From the NCBI RefSeq assembly GCF_963678635.1, contig NC_087062.1:30652833-30716832 (forward strand): a stretch of DNA of 64,000 nucleotides, given 5' to 3'. Positions 30,873-41,235 of the stretch are shown one piece after another. The notes beneath the pieces were generated by a model. It was given only the letters and a program-made list of their open reading frames with translations. It was not told where the DNA came from and made no database searches. Made by a program: the position numbers and the translations under genes. The first letter of the stretch is position 1. The number at the start of each line of letters is the position of its first letter. This DNA is from Symsagittifera roscoffensis (taxonomy: Eukaryota; Xenacoelomorpha; Acoela; Convolutidae).

Positions 30873-31190
30873 GTTCAAGAAGAAAAGTTTACTTGCTTTA
30901 AATCCAACTATACAATATTATAAAAAAAAGCAAAACTACAAACAAAAAGTATAACCAACTAAAGCTTTTAGAACGAAAATAAATGTTGTTAGTTTAATAA
31001 AATCAATCACAAAAAATATCAGATTGTACCGCAGTCGCGCAAAAAGAGGGTGCCAAATGCAAGAGATGTTCACATGAAAACAGTTAATTTGAGTGTTTTT
31101 AGTTTTGGAAAGAAAACATAATTTTTGTGTGATCAACGAAAAAATAGTAACAGACACACAAAAGTGTCTAAGAACCAACAGACAACGCAT

Positions 31191-31263
31191 GCAACCATGG
31201 CGCAGCCGGCAGCGCGTAAGTCTCATAATCTTAAGGTAGCGAGTTCGAGCCTCACAGGTTGAA
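31191..31263 (+). pseudogene. Chimeric tRNA: alpha 5' half, beta 3' half
   Basis: 5' half GCAACCA with CAT; C48A, T50C and acceptor 3' strand AGGTTGA as in beta copies. The trailer and following ~110 bp (CCTTTGCTTTTTCAAC, TTATCATCAACCAACGCG) are beta-type. Five of seven acceptor pairs remain. Confidence 0.75.
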
Positions 31264-31565
31264 GTTCAAGAAAAATTTTTCCTTTGCTTTTTCAACAAAT
31301 TATGAAATATCAAAAAACAAGAAAAAATAACAAGCAAAATTTATCATCAACCAACGCGTTCAGAACCAAATTGGTTGTTGTTAGTTCAATTGAAAATCAA
31401 CCCATTAAAAATATCAGATTTTTCCGCAGTCGATGCAAGAGATCTTCACATGAAAACAGTTCATTTTAGTGTTTTTATCTTCGGAAAGAAAACTAAATTT
31501 TTGTGTGATAACCGAAATAATGGTAACAGACACACAAGAGGTAGAAGAACCAACATCCAACGCAC

Positions 31566-31638
31566 GCGACCATGGCGCAGTCGGGAGCGCGTAAGTCTCA
31601 TAATCTTAAGGTCGTGAGATCGAGCCTCACTGGTCGCA
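31566..31638 (+). pseudogene. tRNA-Met (CAT), B box damaged
   Basis: Stems consensus. C20G and T54A, the latter breaking the T-loop T54-T55 pair and the B box. Its leader is shortened (CCGCAGTCGATGCAAGAG). Confidence 0.6.
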
Positions 31639-31957
31639 GTTCATGAAGAATAATTTTACTTGCTTTATATCCAAATATACAATTTTATTAAAAAAGAAAA
31701 AATTCAAACAAAAAGTATAATCAACTAAAGCTTTTAGAGCCGAAACAAATGTTGTTAGTTTAATAAAATCAATCTATAGAAAATATCCGAGTGCACCGCA
31801 GTCGCGCAAAAAGAGGGTGACAAATGCAAGAGATGTTCACATGAAAACAGTTCATTTGAGTGTTTTTAGTTTTGGAGAGAAAACAAAAATTTTGCGTGAT
31901 CACCGAAATAATGGTAACAGACACACAAAAGTGTCGAAGAACCAACAGACAACGCAT

Positions 31958-32030
31958 GCGACCATGGAGCAGTCGGCAGCGCGTAAGACTCATAATCTTA
32001 AGGTCGTGAGTTCGAGCCTCACTGGTCGCA
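31958..32030 (+). tRNA. tRNA-Met (CAT), imperfect
   Basis: C11A. T31A turns the usual T31-T39 mismatch into a pair. Other positions consensus. Confidence 0.75.
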
Positions 32031-32351
32031 GTTCAAGAAGAAAAAGTTTTCTTGCTTTATATCCAACTATACAATATTATAATAAAAGAGAAAAACTACA
32101 AACAAAAAGTATAACCAACTAAAGCTTTTAGAACCAAAATAAATGTTGTTAGTTTAATAAAATCAATCCACAAAAAATATCAGATTGTACCGCAGTCGCG
32201 CAAAAAGAGGGTGCCAAATGCAAGAGATGATCACATGAAAACAGTTCATTTGAGTGTTTTTAGTTTTGGAAAGAAAACAAAAATTTTGCGTGATCACCGA
32301 AATAATGGTAACAGACACACAAAAGTGTCGAAGAACCAACAGACAACGCAT

Positions 32352-32424
32352 GCGACCATCGAGCAGTCGGCAGCGCGTAAGACTCATAATCTTAAGGTCG
32401 TGAGTTCGAGCCTCACTGGTCGCA
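32352..32424 (+). tRNA. tRNA-Met (CAT), imperfect
   Basis: G9C, C11A, T31A. Acceptor and T arm perfect. Confidence 0.7.
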
Positions 32425-32745
32425 GTTCAAGAAGAAAAAGTTTTCTTGCTTTATATCCAACTATACAAAATTATAAAAAAAGAGAAAAATTACAAACAAA
32501 AAGTATAACCAACTAAAGCTTTTAGAACCGAAATAAATGTTGTTAGTTTAATAAAATCAATCTATAAAAAATATCAGATTGTACCGCAGTCGTGCAAAAA
32601 CAGGGTGACAAATGCAAGAGATGTTCACATGAAAACAGTTCATTTGAGTGTTTTTAGTTTAGGAAAGAAAACAAAATTTTTGTGTGATCACCCAAATAAT
32701 GGTAACAGACACACAAAAGTGTCGAAGAACCAACAGACAACGCAA

Positions 32746-32818
32746 GCGGCCATGGCGCAGTCGGCAGCGCGTAAGTCTCATAATCTTAAGTTCGTGAGTT
32801 TGAGCCTCACGGATCGCA
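32746..32818 (+). pseudogene. tRNA-Met (CAT), decayed
   Basis: A4G, G46T, C56T (B box), T66G and G68A. Acceptor stem has several mismatches. Confidence 0.65.
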
Positions 32819-33120
32819 GTTCAAGAAGAATAATTTTACTTGCTTTATATCCAACTTTACATTACAAACAAAAAGTATAACCAACTAAAGCTTTTAGAAC
32901 CGAAATAAATTTTGTTAGGTTAATAAAATCAATCTATAAAAAATATCAGATTGTACCGCAGTCGCGCAAAAAGCGGGTGGTGACAAATGCAAGAGATGGT
33001 CACATGAAAACAGTTCATTTGAGTGTTTTTAGTTTTGGAAAGAAAACAAAATTTTTGTGTGATCACCGAAATAATGGTAACAGACACAGAAAAGAGTAGA
33101 AGAACCGACAACCAACGCAC

Positions 33121-33193
33121 GCGACCATGGCGCAGTCGGCAGCTCGTAAGTCTCATAATCTTAAGGTCGTGAGTGCGAGCCTCACTGTTCGCA
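33121..33193 (+). pseudogene. tRNA-Met (CAT), decayed
   Basis: G24T, T55G (B box broken), G68T. Confidence 0.65.
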
Positions 33194-33515
33194 GTTCAAG
33201 AAGAAAAATTTTACTTGCTTTATATCCAACTATACAATTTTATATAAAAAAAAGAGAAATTACAAACAAAAAGTATAACCAACTAAAGCTTTTAGAACCG
33301 AAATAAATGTACTTAGTTCAATAAAATCAATCTATAAAAAATATAAGATTGTACCGCAGTCGCGCAAAAAGAGGGTGAGCAATGCAAGAGATGTTCACAT
33401 GAAAACAGTTCATTTGAGTGTTTTTAGTTTTGCAAGGAGAACAAAATTTTTGTGTGATCACCGAAACAATGGTAACAGACACTCAAAAGTGTCGAAGAAC
33501 TAACAGACAACGCAT

Positions 33516-33588
33516 GCGACCATGGCGCAGTCGGCAGCGCGTAAGTCTCATAATCTTAAGGTAGTGAGTTCGAGCCTCACAAGTTTTA
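33516..33588 (+). pseudogene. Chimeric tRNA, alpha 5' half and beta 3' flank
   Basis: Consensus through position 47, then C48A and an unpaired acceptor strand AAGTTTT. The following spacer is beta-type. Cannot form an acceptor stem. Confidence 0.8.
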
Positions 33589-33755
33589 GTTCAAGAAAAA
33601 AAAATTTTTTCTTTTGCTTTTTCAACGAATTAAGAAATATAAAAAAAACAAGAAAAAACCAACAAGCAAAATTTATCATCAACCAACGCGTTCAGAACCA
33701 AATCGGTTGTTGTTAGTTCAATTAAAAATCATCCCATTAAAAATATCAGATTTTT

Positions 33756-33767
33756 CCGCAGTCGCGC
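33756..33767 (+). promoter_or_regulatory. Upstream A-box-like element CCGCAGTCGCGC
   Basis: Part of the block conserved in nearly every alpha and monomer leader, about 160 bp before the tRNA. It resembles the gene's own D-arm text (GCGCAGTCGGCAGCGC) with four bases missing, so it may be a tRNA relic or a decoy A box. No B box follows at a normal distance. Confidence 0.3.
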
Positions 33768-33923
33768 AAAAAAAGGGTGACAAATGCAAGAGATGTTCAC
33801 ATGAAAACAGTTCATTTTAGTGTTTTTAGTTTCGGAAAGAAAACTAAATTTTGTGTGATAACCGAAATAATGGTAATAGACACAGAAAAGAGTCGAAGAG
33901 CTAACATACAACGCACGCGACCA

Positions 33924-33935
33924 TGGCGCAGTCGG
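33924..33935 (+). promoter_or_regulatory. Internal A box of the reference tRNA
   Basis: TGGCGCAGTCGG fits the eukaryotic A-box pattern TRGYNNARNNGG. The same offset (+7 to +18) applies to all full-length copies. It is absent from beta remnants. Confidence 0.85.
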
Positions 33936-33967
33936 CAGCGCGTAAGTCTCATAATCTTAAGGTCGTG

Positions 33968-33978
33968 AGTTCGAGCCT
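33968..33978 (+). promoter_or_regulatory. Internal B box of the reference tRNA
   Basis: AGTTCGAGCCT fits the TFIIIC B-box core GWTCRANNC. Present at the same position in full copies and in most beta remnants. Confidence 0.85.
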
Positions 33979-34004
33979 CACTGGTCGCAGTTCAAGAAGA
34001 ATAA

Positions 34005-34008
34005 TTTT
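34005..34008 (+). terminator. Pol III T-run terminator of the reference tRNA
   Basis: TTTT begins 16 nt after the tRNA (trailer GTTCAAGAAGAATAA). Most units have a T run 14-19 nt after the gene. In the left array the runs are often longer. Confidence 0.8.
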
Positions 34009-34311
34009 ATTTGCTTTATATCCAACTTTAAAAATTTAGAAAAAAAAGAGAAAAAATTACAAACAAAAAGTATAACCAAATGAAGCTTTTAGAACCGAAA
34101 TAATTGTTGTTAGTTTATTAAAATCAACCTATAAAAAATATCAGATTTTTCCGCAGTCGCGCAAAAAGAGGGTGACAAATGCAAGAGATGTTCACATGAA
34201 AACAGTTCATTTTAGTGTTTTTAGTTTCGGAAAGAAAACTAAATTTTGTGTGATAACCGAATTAATGGTAACAGACACAAAAAAGAGTCGAAAAACTAAC
34301 AGACAACGCAC

Positions 34312-34384
34312 GCGACCATGGCGCAGTCGGCAGCGCGTAAGTCTCATAATCTTAAGGTCGTGAGTTCGAGCCTCACTGGTCGCA
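34312..34384 (+). tRNA. tRNA-Met (CAT), consensus copy
   Basis: All 73 positions match the consensus. T run follows in the trailer GAAGAATAATTTTATTTG. Confidence 0.95.
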
Positions 34385-34705
34385 GTTCAAGAAGAATAAT
34401 TTTATTTGCTTTATATCCAACTATAAAAATTTAGAAAAATAAGAGAAAAATTACAAACAAAAAGTATAACCAACTGAAGCTTTTAGAACCGAAATTAATG
34501 TACTTAGTTCAATAAAATCAATCTATAAAAAATATAAGATTGTACCGCAGTCGCGCAAAAAGAGGGTGAGCAATGCAAGAGATGTTCACATGAAAACAGT
34601 TCATTTGAGTGTTTTTAGTTTCGGAAAGAAAACTAAATTTTGTGTGATAACCGAAATAATGGTAATAGACACACAAAAGAGTCGAAGAGCTAACATACAA
34701 CGCAC

Positions 34706-34778
34706 GCGACCATGGCGCAGTCGGCAGCGCGTAAGTCTCATAATCTTAAGGTCGTGAGTTCGAGCCTCACTGGTCGCA
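34706..34778 (+). tRNA. tRNA-Met (CAT), consensus copy
   Basis: All 73 positions match. Its leader is of the GTGAGCAATGCAAGAG type shared with 35496 and 35891 (790-bp periodicity). Confidence 0.95.
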
Positions 34779-35101
34779 GTTCAAGAAGAATAATTTTATT
34801 TGCTTTATATCCAACTTTAAAAATTTAGAAAAAAAAAGAGAAAAAATTACAAACAAAAAGTATAACCAACTGAAGCTTTTAGAACCGAAATAATTGTTGT
34901 TAGTTTATTAAAATCAACGTATAAAAAATATCAGATTTTTCCGCAGTCGCGCAAAAAGAGGGTGACAAATGCAAGAGATGTTCACATGAAAACAGTTCAT
35001 TTTAGTGTTTTTAGTTTCGGAAAGAAAACTAAATTTTGTGTGATAACCGAAATAATGGTAACAGACACAAAAAAGAGTCGAAAAACTAACAGACAACGCA
35101 C

Positions 35102-35174
35102 GCGACCATGGCGCAGTCGGCAGCGCGTAAGTCTCATAATCTTAAGGTCGTGAGTTCGAGCCTCACTGGTCGCA
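35102..35174 (+). tRNA. tRNA-Met (CAT), consensus copy
   Basis: All 73 positions match. The unit repeats 34312 at +790 bp. Confidence 0.95.
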
Positions 35175-35495
35175 GTTCAAGAAGAATAATTTTATTTGCT
35201 TTATATCCAACTATAAAAATTTAGAAAAAAAAGAGAAAAATTACAAACAAAAAGTATAACCAACTGAAGCTTTTAGAACCGAAATAAATGTACTTAGTTC
35301 AATAAAATCAATCTATAAAAAATATAAGATTGTACCGCAGTCGCGCAAAAAGAGGGTGAGCAATGCAAGAGATGTTCATATGAAAACAGTTCATTTGAGT
35401 GTTTTTAGTTTCGGAAAGAAAACTAAATTTTGTGTGATAACCAAAATAATGGTAACAGACACAGAAAAGAGTCGAAGAACTAACATACAACGCAC

Positions 35496-35568
35496 GCGAC
35501 CATGGCGCAGTCGGCAGCGCTTAAGCCTCATAATCTTAAGGTCGTGAGTTCGAGCCTCACTGGTCGCA
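35496..35568 (+). tRNA. tRNA-Met (CAT), two changes
   Basis: G26T and T31C at the base and end of the anticodon stem. Other stems perfect. Confidence 0.8.
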
Positions 35569-35890
35569 GTTCAAGAAGAATAATTTCATTTGCTTTATAT
35601 CCAACTATAAAAATTTAGAAAAAAAAGAGAAAAATTACAAACAAAAAGTATAACCAACTGAAGCTTTTAGAACCGAAATAAATGTACTTAGTTCAATAAA
35701 ATCAATCTATAAAAAATATAAGATTGTACCGCAGTCGCGCAAAAAGAGGGTGAGCAATGCAAGAGATGTTCACATGAAAACAGTTCATTTGAGTGTTTTT
35801 AGTTTTGGAAGGAGAACAAAATTTTTGGGTGATCACCGAAACAATGGTAACAGACACTCAAAAGTGTCGAAGAACCAACAGACAACGCAT

Positions 35891-35963
35891 GCGACCATGG
35901 CGCAGTCGGCAGCGCGTAAGTCTCATAATCTTAAGGTAGTGAGTTCGAGCTTCACAAGTTTTA
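35891..35963 (+). pseudogene. Chimeric tRNA, alpha 5' half and beta 3' flank
   Basis: As 33516: C48A, strand TTCAC, acceptor strand AAGTTTT unpaired. Confidence 0.8.
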
Positions 35964-36289
35964 GTTCAAGAGAAAAAATTTTTTCCTTTGCTTTTTCAAC
36001 GAATTATGAAATATAAAACAACAAGAAAAAACCAACAAGCAAAATTTATCATCAACCAACGCGTTCAGAACCAAATCGGTTGTTGTTAGTTCAATTAAAA
36101 ATCAACCCATTAAAAATATCAGATTTTTCCGCAGTCGCGCAAAAAGAGGGTGACAAATGCAAGAGATGTTCACATGAAAACAGTTAATTTTAGTGTTTTT
36201 AGTTTCGGAAAGAAAACTAAATTTTGTGTGATAACTGAAATAATGGTAACAGACACAGAAAAGAGTCGAAGAACTAACAGACAACGCAC

Positions 36290-36362
36290 GCGACCATGGC
36301 GCAGTCGGCAGCGCGTAAGTCTCATTATCTTAAGGTCGTGAGTTCGAGCTTCACAAGTTTTA
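36290..36362 (+). pseudogene. Chimeric tRNA, alpha 5' half and beta 3' flank
   Basis: CAT in loop CTCATTA, strand TTCAC, acceptor strand AAGTTTT. Tandem copy of the preceding chimeric unit at +399 bp. Confidence 0.8.
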
Positions 36363-36688
36363 GTTCAAGAGAAAAAATTTTTTCCTTTGCTTTTTCAACG
36401 AATTATGAAATATAAAACAACAAGAAAAAACCAACAAGCAAAATTTATCATCAACCAACGCGTTCAGAACCAAATCGGTTGTTGTTAGTTCAATTAAAAA
36501 TCAACCCATTAAAAATATCAGATTTTTCCGCAGTCGCGCAAAAAGAGGGTGACAAATGCAAGAGATGTTCACATGAAAACAGTTAATTTTAGTGTTTTTA
36601 GTTTCGGAAAGAAAACTAAATTTTGTGTGATAACCGAAATAATGGTAACAGACACAGAAAAGAGTCGAAGAACTAACAGACAACGCAC

Positions 36689-36761
36689 GCGACCATGGCG
36701 CAGTCGGCAGCGCGTAAGTCTCATTATCTTAAGGTCGTGAGTTCGAGCCTCACTGGTCGCA
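36689..36761 (+). tRNA. tRNA-Met (CAT), single change
   Basis: A37T in the anticodon loop (CTCATTA). All stems consensus. Confidence 0.85.
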
Positions 36762-37083
36762 GTTCAAGAAGAATAATTTTATTTGCTTTATATCCATCTA
36801 TAAAAACTTAGAAAAAAAAGAGAAAAATTACAAACAAAAAGTATAACCAACTGAAGCTTTTAGAACCGAAATAATTGTTGTTAGTTTATTAAAAACAATC
36901 TATAAAAAATATCAGATTGCACAGCAGTCGCGCAAAAAGAAGGTCACAAATGCAAGAGATGTTCACTTGAAAACAGTTTATTTGAGCGTTTTTACTTTTG
37001 GAAAGAAAACAAAATTTTTGTGTGATCACCGAAATAATGGTAACAGACAAATAAAAGAGTCGAAGAACCTACAAACAACGCGC

Positions 37084-37156
37084 GCAACCATGGCGCAGAC
37101 GACAGCGCGTAAGTCTCATAATCTTAAGGTCGTGAGTTCGAGCCTCACTGGTCGCA
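37084..37156 (+). tRNA. tRNA-Met (CAT), imperfect
   Basis: G3A (A-C mismatch with C70), T16A, G19A. Anticodon and T arms perfect. Confidence 0.65.
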
Positions 37157-37476
37157 GTTCAAGAAGAATACTTTTATTTGCTGTATATCCAACTAAAAAA
37201 ATTTAGAAAAAAAAGAGAAAAATTACAAACAAAAGTATAACCAACTGAAGCTTTAGAACCGAAATAAATGTTGTTAGTTTATTAAAATTAATCTATAAAA
37301 AATATCAGATTGTACCGCAATCGCGCAAAAAAAAGGTCACAAATGCAAGAGATGTTCACTTGAAAACAGTTCATTTGAGCGTTTTTAGTTTTGGAAAGAA
37401 AACAAAATTTTTGTGTGATGACCGAAATAATGGTAACAGACAAATAAAAGAGTAGAAGAACCAACTATCAACGCAC

Positions 37477-37549
37477 GCGACCATGGCGCAGTCGGCAGCG
37501 CGTAAGTCTAATAATCTTAATGTCGTGAGTTCGTACCTCACTGGTCGCA
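37477..37549 (+). pseudogene. tRNA-Met body with AAT anticodon
   Basis: Acceptor and D arm perfect. C34A gives AAT, A44T, T loop TTCGTAC damages the B box. Confidence 0.7.
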
Positions 37550-37826
37550 GTTCAAGAAAAAAATTTTTTTTTTTGCTTTTAATTGAATCATGAAATATCG
37601 AAAAACAAGAAAAATTACAACTATAAAAATTTAAATAAAAAACACCGATTACAAACAAAAGTATAACCAACTGAAGCTTTAGAACCGAAACAAATGTTAT
37701 TAGTTTATTAAAATTAATCTATAAAAAATATCAGATTGTACCGCAAAACTTATAATCAACTAACGCATTCAGAACCAAATTGATATTGTTAGTTCATTAA
37801 ATTCAATCTAGAAAAAATATCAGATT
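37550..37826 (+). other. Rearranged spacer mosaic
   Basis: Beta-type flank (GCTTTTAATTGAATCATGAAATATCG) is followed by a second alpha-type 3' flank (ACAAACAAAAGTATAACC) and then a beta-type end (ACTTATAATCAACTAACGC). The text TATCAGATTGTA occurs twice, about 100 bp apart. No gene here. Confidence 0.7.
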
Positions 37827-37874
37827 GTAAGTCTCGTAATCTTAAGGTAGTGAGTTCGAGCCTCACAGGTTGTA
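37827..37874 (+). pseudogene. 48-nt tRNA 3' fragment, anticodon CGT
   Basis: tRNA positions 26-73, loop CTCGTAA, T arm and B box intact, end AGGTTGTA. The leader text TATCAGATTGTA joins directly at GTAAG, with GTA shared by both sides. Confidence 0.8.
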
Positions 37875-38196
37875 GTTCATGAAAAACTTTTTCCTTTGCT
37901 TTTTCAACGAATTATGAAATATAAAAAACAAGAAAAAACCAACAAGCAAAATTTATCATCAACCAACGCGTTCAGAACCAAATCGGTTGTTGTTAGTTCA
38001 ATTGAAAATCAACCCATTAAAAATATCAGATTTTTCCGCAGTCGCGCAAAAAGAGGGTGACAAATGCAAGAGATGTTCACATGGAAACAGTTCATTTTAG
38101 TGTTTTTAGTTTCGGAAAGAAAACTAAATTTTGTGTGATAACCGAAATAATGGTAACAGACACAGAAAAGAGTCGAAGAACTAACAGACAACGCAC

Positions 38197-38269
38197 GCGA
38201 CCATGGCGCAGTCGGCAGCGCGTAAGTCTCATAATCTTAAGGTCGTGAGTTCGAGCCTCACTGGTCGCA
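38197..38269 (+). tRNA. tRNA-Met (CAT), consensus copy
   Basis: All 73 positions match the consensus. Confidence 0.95.
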
Positions 38270-38592
38270 GTTCAAGAAGAATACTTTTATTTGCTTTATA
38301 TCCAACTATAAAAATTTAGAAAAAAAAAGAGAAAAATTACAAACAAAAAGTATAACCAACTGAAGCTTTTAGAACCGAAATAATTGTTGTTAGTTTATTA
38401 AAATCAATCTATAAAAAATATCAGATTGCACAGCAGTCGCGCAAAAAGAAGGTCACAAATGCAAGAGATGTTCACTTGAAAACAGTTCATTTGAGCGTTT
38501 TTACTTTTGGAAAGAAAACAAAATTTTTGTGTGATCACCGAAATAATGGTAACAGACAAATAAAAGAGTCGAAGAACCTACGAACAAGGCAC

Positions 38593-38665
38593 GCAACCAT
38601 GGCGCAGACGGCAGCGCGTAAGTCTCATAATCTTATGGTCGTGAGTTCGAGCCTCACTGGTCGCA
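38593..38665 (+). tRNA. tRNA-Met (CAT), imperfect
   Basis: G3A, T16A, A44T. Counterpart of 37084. Confidence 0.65.
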
Positions 38666-38986
38666 GTTCAAGAAGAATAATTTTATTTGCTGTATATCCA
38701 ACTATAAAAATTTAGAAAAAAAAAGAGAAAAATTACAAACAAAAGTATAACCAACTGAAGCTTTAGAACCGAAACAAATGTTGTTAGTTTATTAAAATTA
38801 ATCTATAAAAAATATCAGATTGTACCGCAGTCGCGCAAAAAGAAGGTCACAAATGCAAGAGATCTTCACTTGAAAACAGTTCATTTGAGGGTTTTTAGTT
38901 TTGGAAAGAAAACAAAATTTTCGTGTGATCACCGAAATAATGGTAACAGACAAATAAAAGAGTAGAAGAACCAACAATCAACACAC

Positions 38987-39059
38987 GCGACCATGGCGCA
39001 GTCGGCAGCGCGTAAGTCTAATAATCTTAAGGTCGTGAGTTCGTACCTCACCGGTCGCA
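38987..39059 (+). pseudogene. tRNA-Met body with AAT anticodon
   Basis: C34A gives AAT, T loop TTCGTAC, T66C. Counterpart of 37477. Confidence 0.7.
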
Positions 39060-39212
39060 GTTCAAGAAAAAATTTTTTTTTGCTTTTAATTGAATCATGA
39101 AATATCGAAAAACAAGAAAAAAAAACACGCAAAACTTATAATCAACTAACGCATTCAGAACCAAATTGATGTTGTTAGTTCATTAAAATCAGTCTAGAAA
39201 AAATATCAGATT

Positions 39213-39260
39213 GTAAGTCTCATAATCTTAAGGTAGTGAGTTCGAGCCTCACAGGTTGTA
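39213..39260 (+). pseudogene. 48-nt tRNA-Met 3' fragment (CAT)
   Basis: Positions 26-73 joined to leader text TCAGATTGTA at a shared GTA. T arm intact, end AGGTTGTA, beta-type 3' flank. Counterpart of 37827. Confidence 0.8.
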
Positions 39261-39584
39261 GTTCATGAAAAACTTTTTCCTTTGCTTTTTCAACGAATTA
39301 TGAAATATCAAAAAACAATAAAAAAATGACACGCAAAATTTATCATCAACCAACGCGTTCAAAACCAAATTGGTTGTTGTTAGTTCAATTAAAAATCAAC
39401 CCATTGAAAATATCAGATTTTTCCGCAGTCGCGCAAAAACAGGGTGACAAATGCAAGAGATCTTCACATGAAAACAGTTCATTTTGGTGTTTTTAGTTTT
39501 GGAAAGAAAACTAAATTTTTGTGTGAAAACCGAAATAATGGAAACAGACACAGAAAAGAGTAGAAGAAACAACAATTAACGCAC

Positions 39585-39657
39585 GCGACCATGGCGCAGT
39601 CGGCAGCGCGTAAGTCTCATAATCTTAAGGTCGTGAGTTCGAGCCTCACTGGTCGCA
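39585..39657 (+). tRNA. tRNA-Met (CAT), consensus copy
   Basis: All 73 positions match. Trailer starts ATTCAAGAAGAAC instead of GTTCAAG. Confidence 0.95.
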
Positions 39658-39978
39658 ATTCAAGAAGAACAATTTTACTTGCTTTATATCCAATTATACA
39701 ATTTTATTTAAAAAAAGAGAAATTACAAACAAAAACTATAAACAACTAAAGCTTTTAAAACCAAAATAATTGTAGTTAGTTTAATAAAATCAATCTATAA
39801 AAAATATCAGATTGTACCGCAGTCGCGCAAAAAGAGGGTGACAAATGCAAGAGATGTTCACATGAAAACAGTTCATTTGAGTGTTTTTAGTTTTGGAAAG
39901 AAAACAAAATTTTTGTGTGATCACCGAATTAAAGTTAACAGACACACAAAAGTGTCGAAGAACCAACAGACACCGCAA

Positions 39979-40051
39979 GCAACCATGGCGCAGTCGGCAG
40001 CGCGTAAGTCTCATAATCTTCAGGTCGTGAGTTCGAGCCTCACTGGTCGCA
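39979..40051 (+). tRNA. tRNA-Met (CAT), two changes
   Basis: G3A and A43C (end of anticodon stem). Followed by a beta-type flank. Confidence 0.7.
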
Positions 40052-40378
40052 GTTCAAGAAAAAAATTTTCCTTTGCTTTTAATCGAATCATGAAATCTGG
40101 AAAAAAAAACAAAAAAAGAAAAAACACGCAAAACTTATAATCAACTAACGCGTTCAGAACCAAATTGGTTGTTGTTAGTTCAATTAAAAATCAACCCATT
40201 AAAAATATCAGATTTTCCGCAGTCGCACAAAAAGAGGGTGACAAATGCAAGAGATCTTCACATGAAAACAGTTCATTTTAGTGTTTTTAGTTTTGGAAAA
40301 AAAACTATATTTTTGTGTGATAACCGAAATAATGGTAACAGACACACAAAAGAGTAGAAGAACCAACAACCAACGCAC

Positions 40379-40451
40379 GCGACCATGGCGCAATCGGCAG
40401 CGCGTAAGTCTCATAATCTTAAGGTCGTGAGTTCGAGCCTCACTGGTCGCA
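40379..40451 (+). tRNA. tRNA-Met (CAT), single change
   Basis: G15A in the D loop. All stems perfect. Confidence 0.85.
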
Positions 40452-40769
40452 GTTCAAGAAAAAAAAGTTTACTTGCTTTATATCCAAGTATACAATTTTA
40501 TATAAAAAAAGAAAAATTACAAACAAAAAGTATAACCTAAAGCTTTTAGAACCGAAATAAATGTTGTTAGTTTAATAAAATCAATCTATAAAAAATATCA
40601 GATTGTACCGCAGTCGCGCAAAAAGAGGGTGACAAATGCAAGAGACGTTCACATGAAAACAGTTCATTTGAGTGTTTATAGTTTTGGAAAGAAAACTAAA
40701 TTTTTGTGTGATCACCGAAATAAAGTTAACAGACACAAAAAAATGTCGAAGAACCAACAGAAAACGCAA

Positions 40770-40842
40770 GCGACCATGGCGCAGTCGGCAGCGCGTTAGT
40801 CTCATATTCTTAAGGTCGTGAGTTTGAGCCTCACTGGTGGCA
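40770..40842 (+). pseudogene. tRNA-Met (CAT), decayed
   Basis: A28T, A38T, C56T in the B box, C70G acceptor mismatch. Confidence 0.6.
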
Positions 40843-41162
40843 GTTCAAGAAAAATAACTTTACTTGCTTTATATGCAACTTTACAATTTTACAAAAAAAA
40901 AAGAGAAATTACAAACAAAAAGTATAACCAACTAAAGCTTTTAGAACCGAAATAAATGTAGTTAGTTTAAAAAAATCAATCTATAAAAAATATCAGATTG
41001 TACCGCAGTCGCGCAAAAAGAGTGATAAATGCAAGAGATGTTCACATGAAAACAGTTAATTTGAGTGTTTTTAGTTTTGGAAAGAAAACAAAATTTTTGT
41101 GTGATCACCGAAATAATGGTAACAGACACAGAAAAGAGTAGAAGAACCAACAACCAACGCAC

Positions 41163-41235
41163 GCGACCATGGCGCAGTCGGCAGCTCGTAACTCTCATAA
41201 TCTTAAGGTCGTGAGTTCAAGCCTCACTGGTCGCA
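41163..41235 (+). tRNA. tRNA-Met (CAT), imperfect
   Basis: G24T, G30C, G57A. Acceptor perfect. Confidence 0.6.

Larger units (their letters stand above)
33917..33989 (+). tRNA. tRNA-Met (CAT), consensus copy (reference)
   Basis: Elongator methionine tRNA. All four stems are as expected: acceptor GCGACCA/TGGTCGC 7/7, D GCGC/GCGC 4/4, anticodon TAAGT/TCTTA 4/5 with the T31-T39 mismatch also seen in animal elongator tRNA-Met, and T GTGAG/CTCAC 5/5. Loop CTCATAA, T loop TTCGAGC, A73, no intron, no encoded CCA. An initiator tRNA would begin with A1-T72 and lack this T loop. All 73 positions equal the array consensus. Confidence 0.95.
36689..39260 (+). repeat. ~1.51-kb higher-order repeat, two copies
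   Basis: tRNAs at 36689, 37084 and 37477 recur at 38197, 38593 and 38987 (+1,508 to +1,510) with shared changes (GCAACCA, AAT anticodon, TTCGTAC T loop). Both copies end in a 48-nt tRNA fragment (37827, 39213). The first copy has extra rearranged spacer before its fragment. Confidence 0.85.

Noticed and set aside
33917-33989. Initiator tRNA-Met.
   Set aside because: Starts G1-C72 and has the regular TTCGAGC T loop. Eukaryotic initiator tRNAs have A1-T72 and an A-containing T loop.
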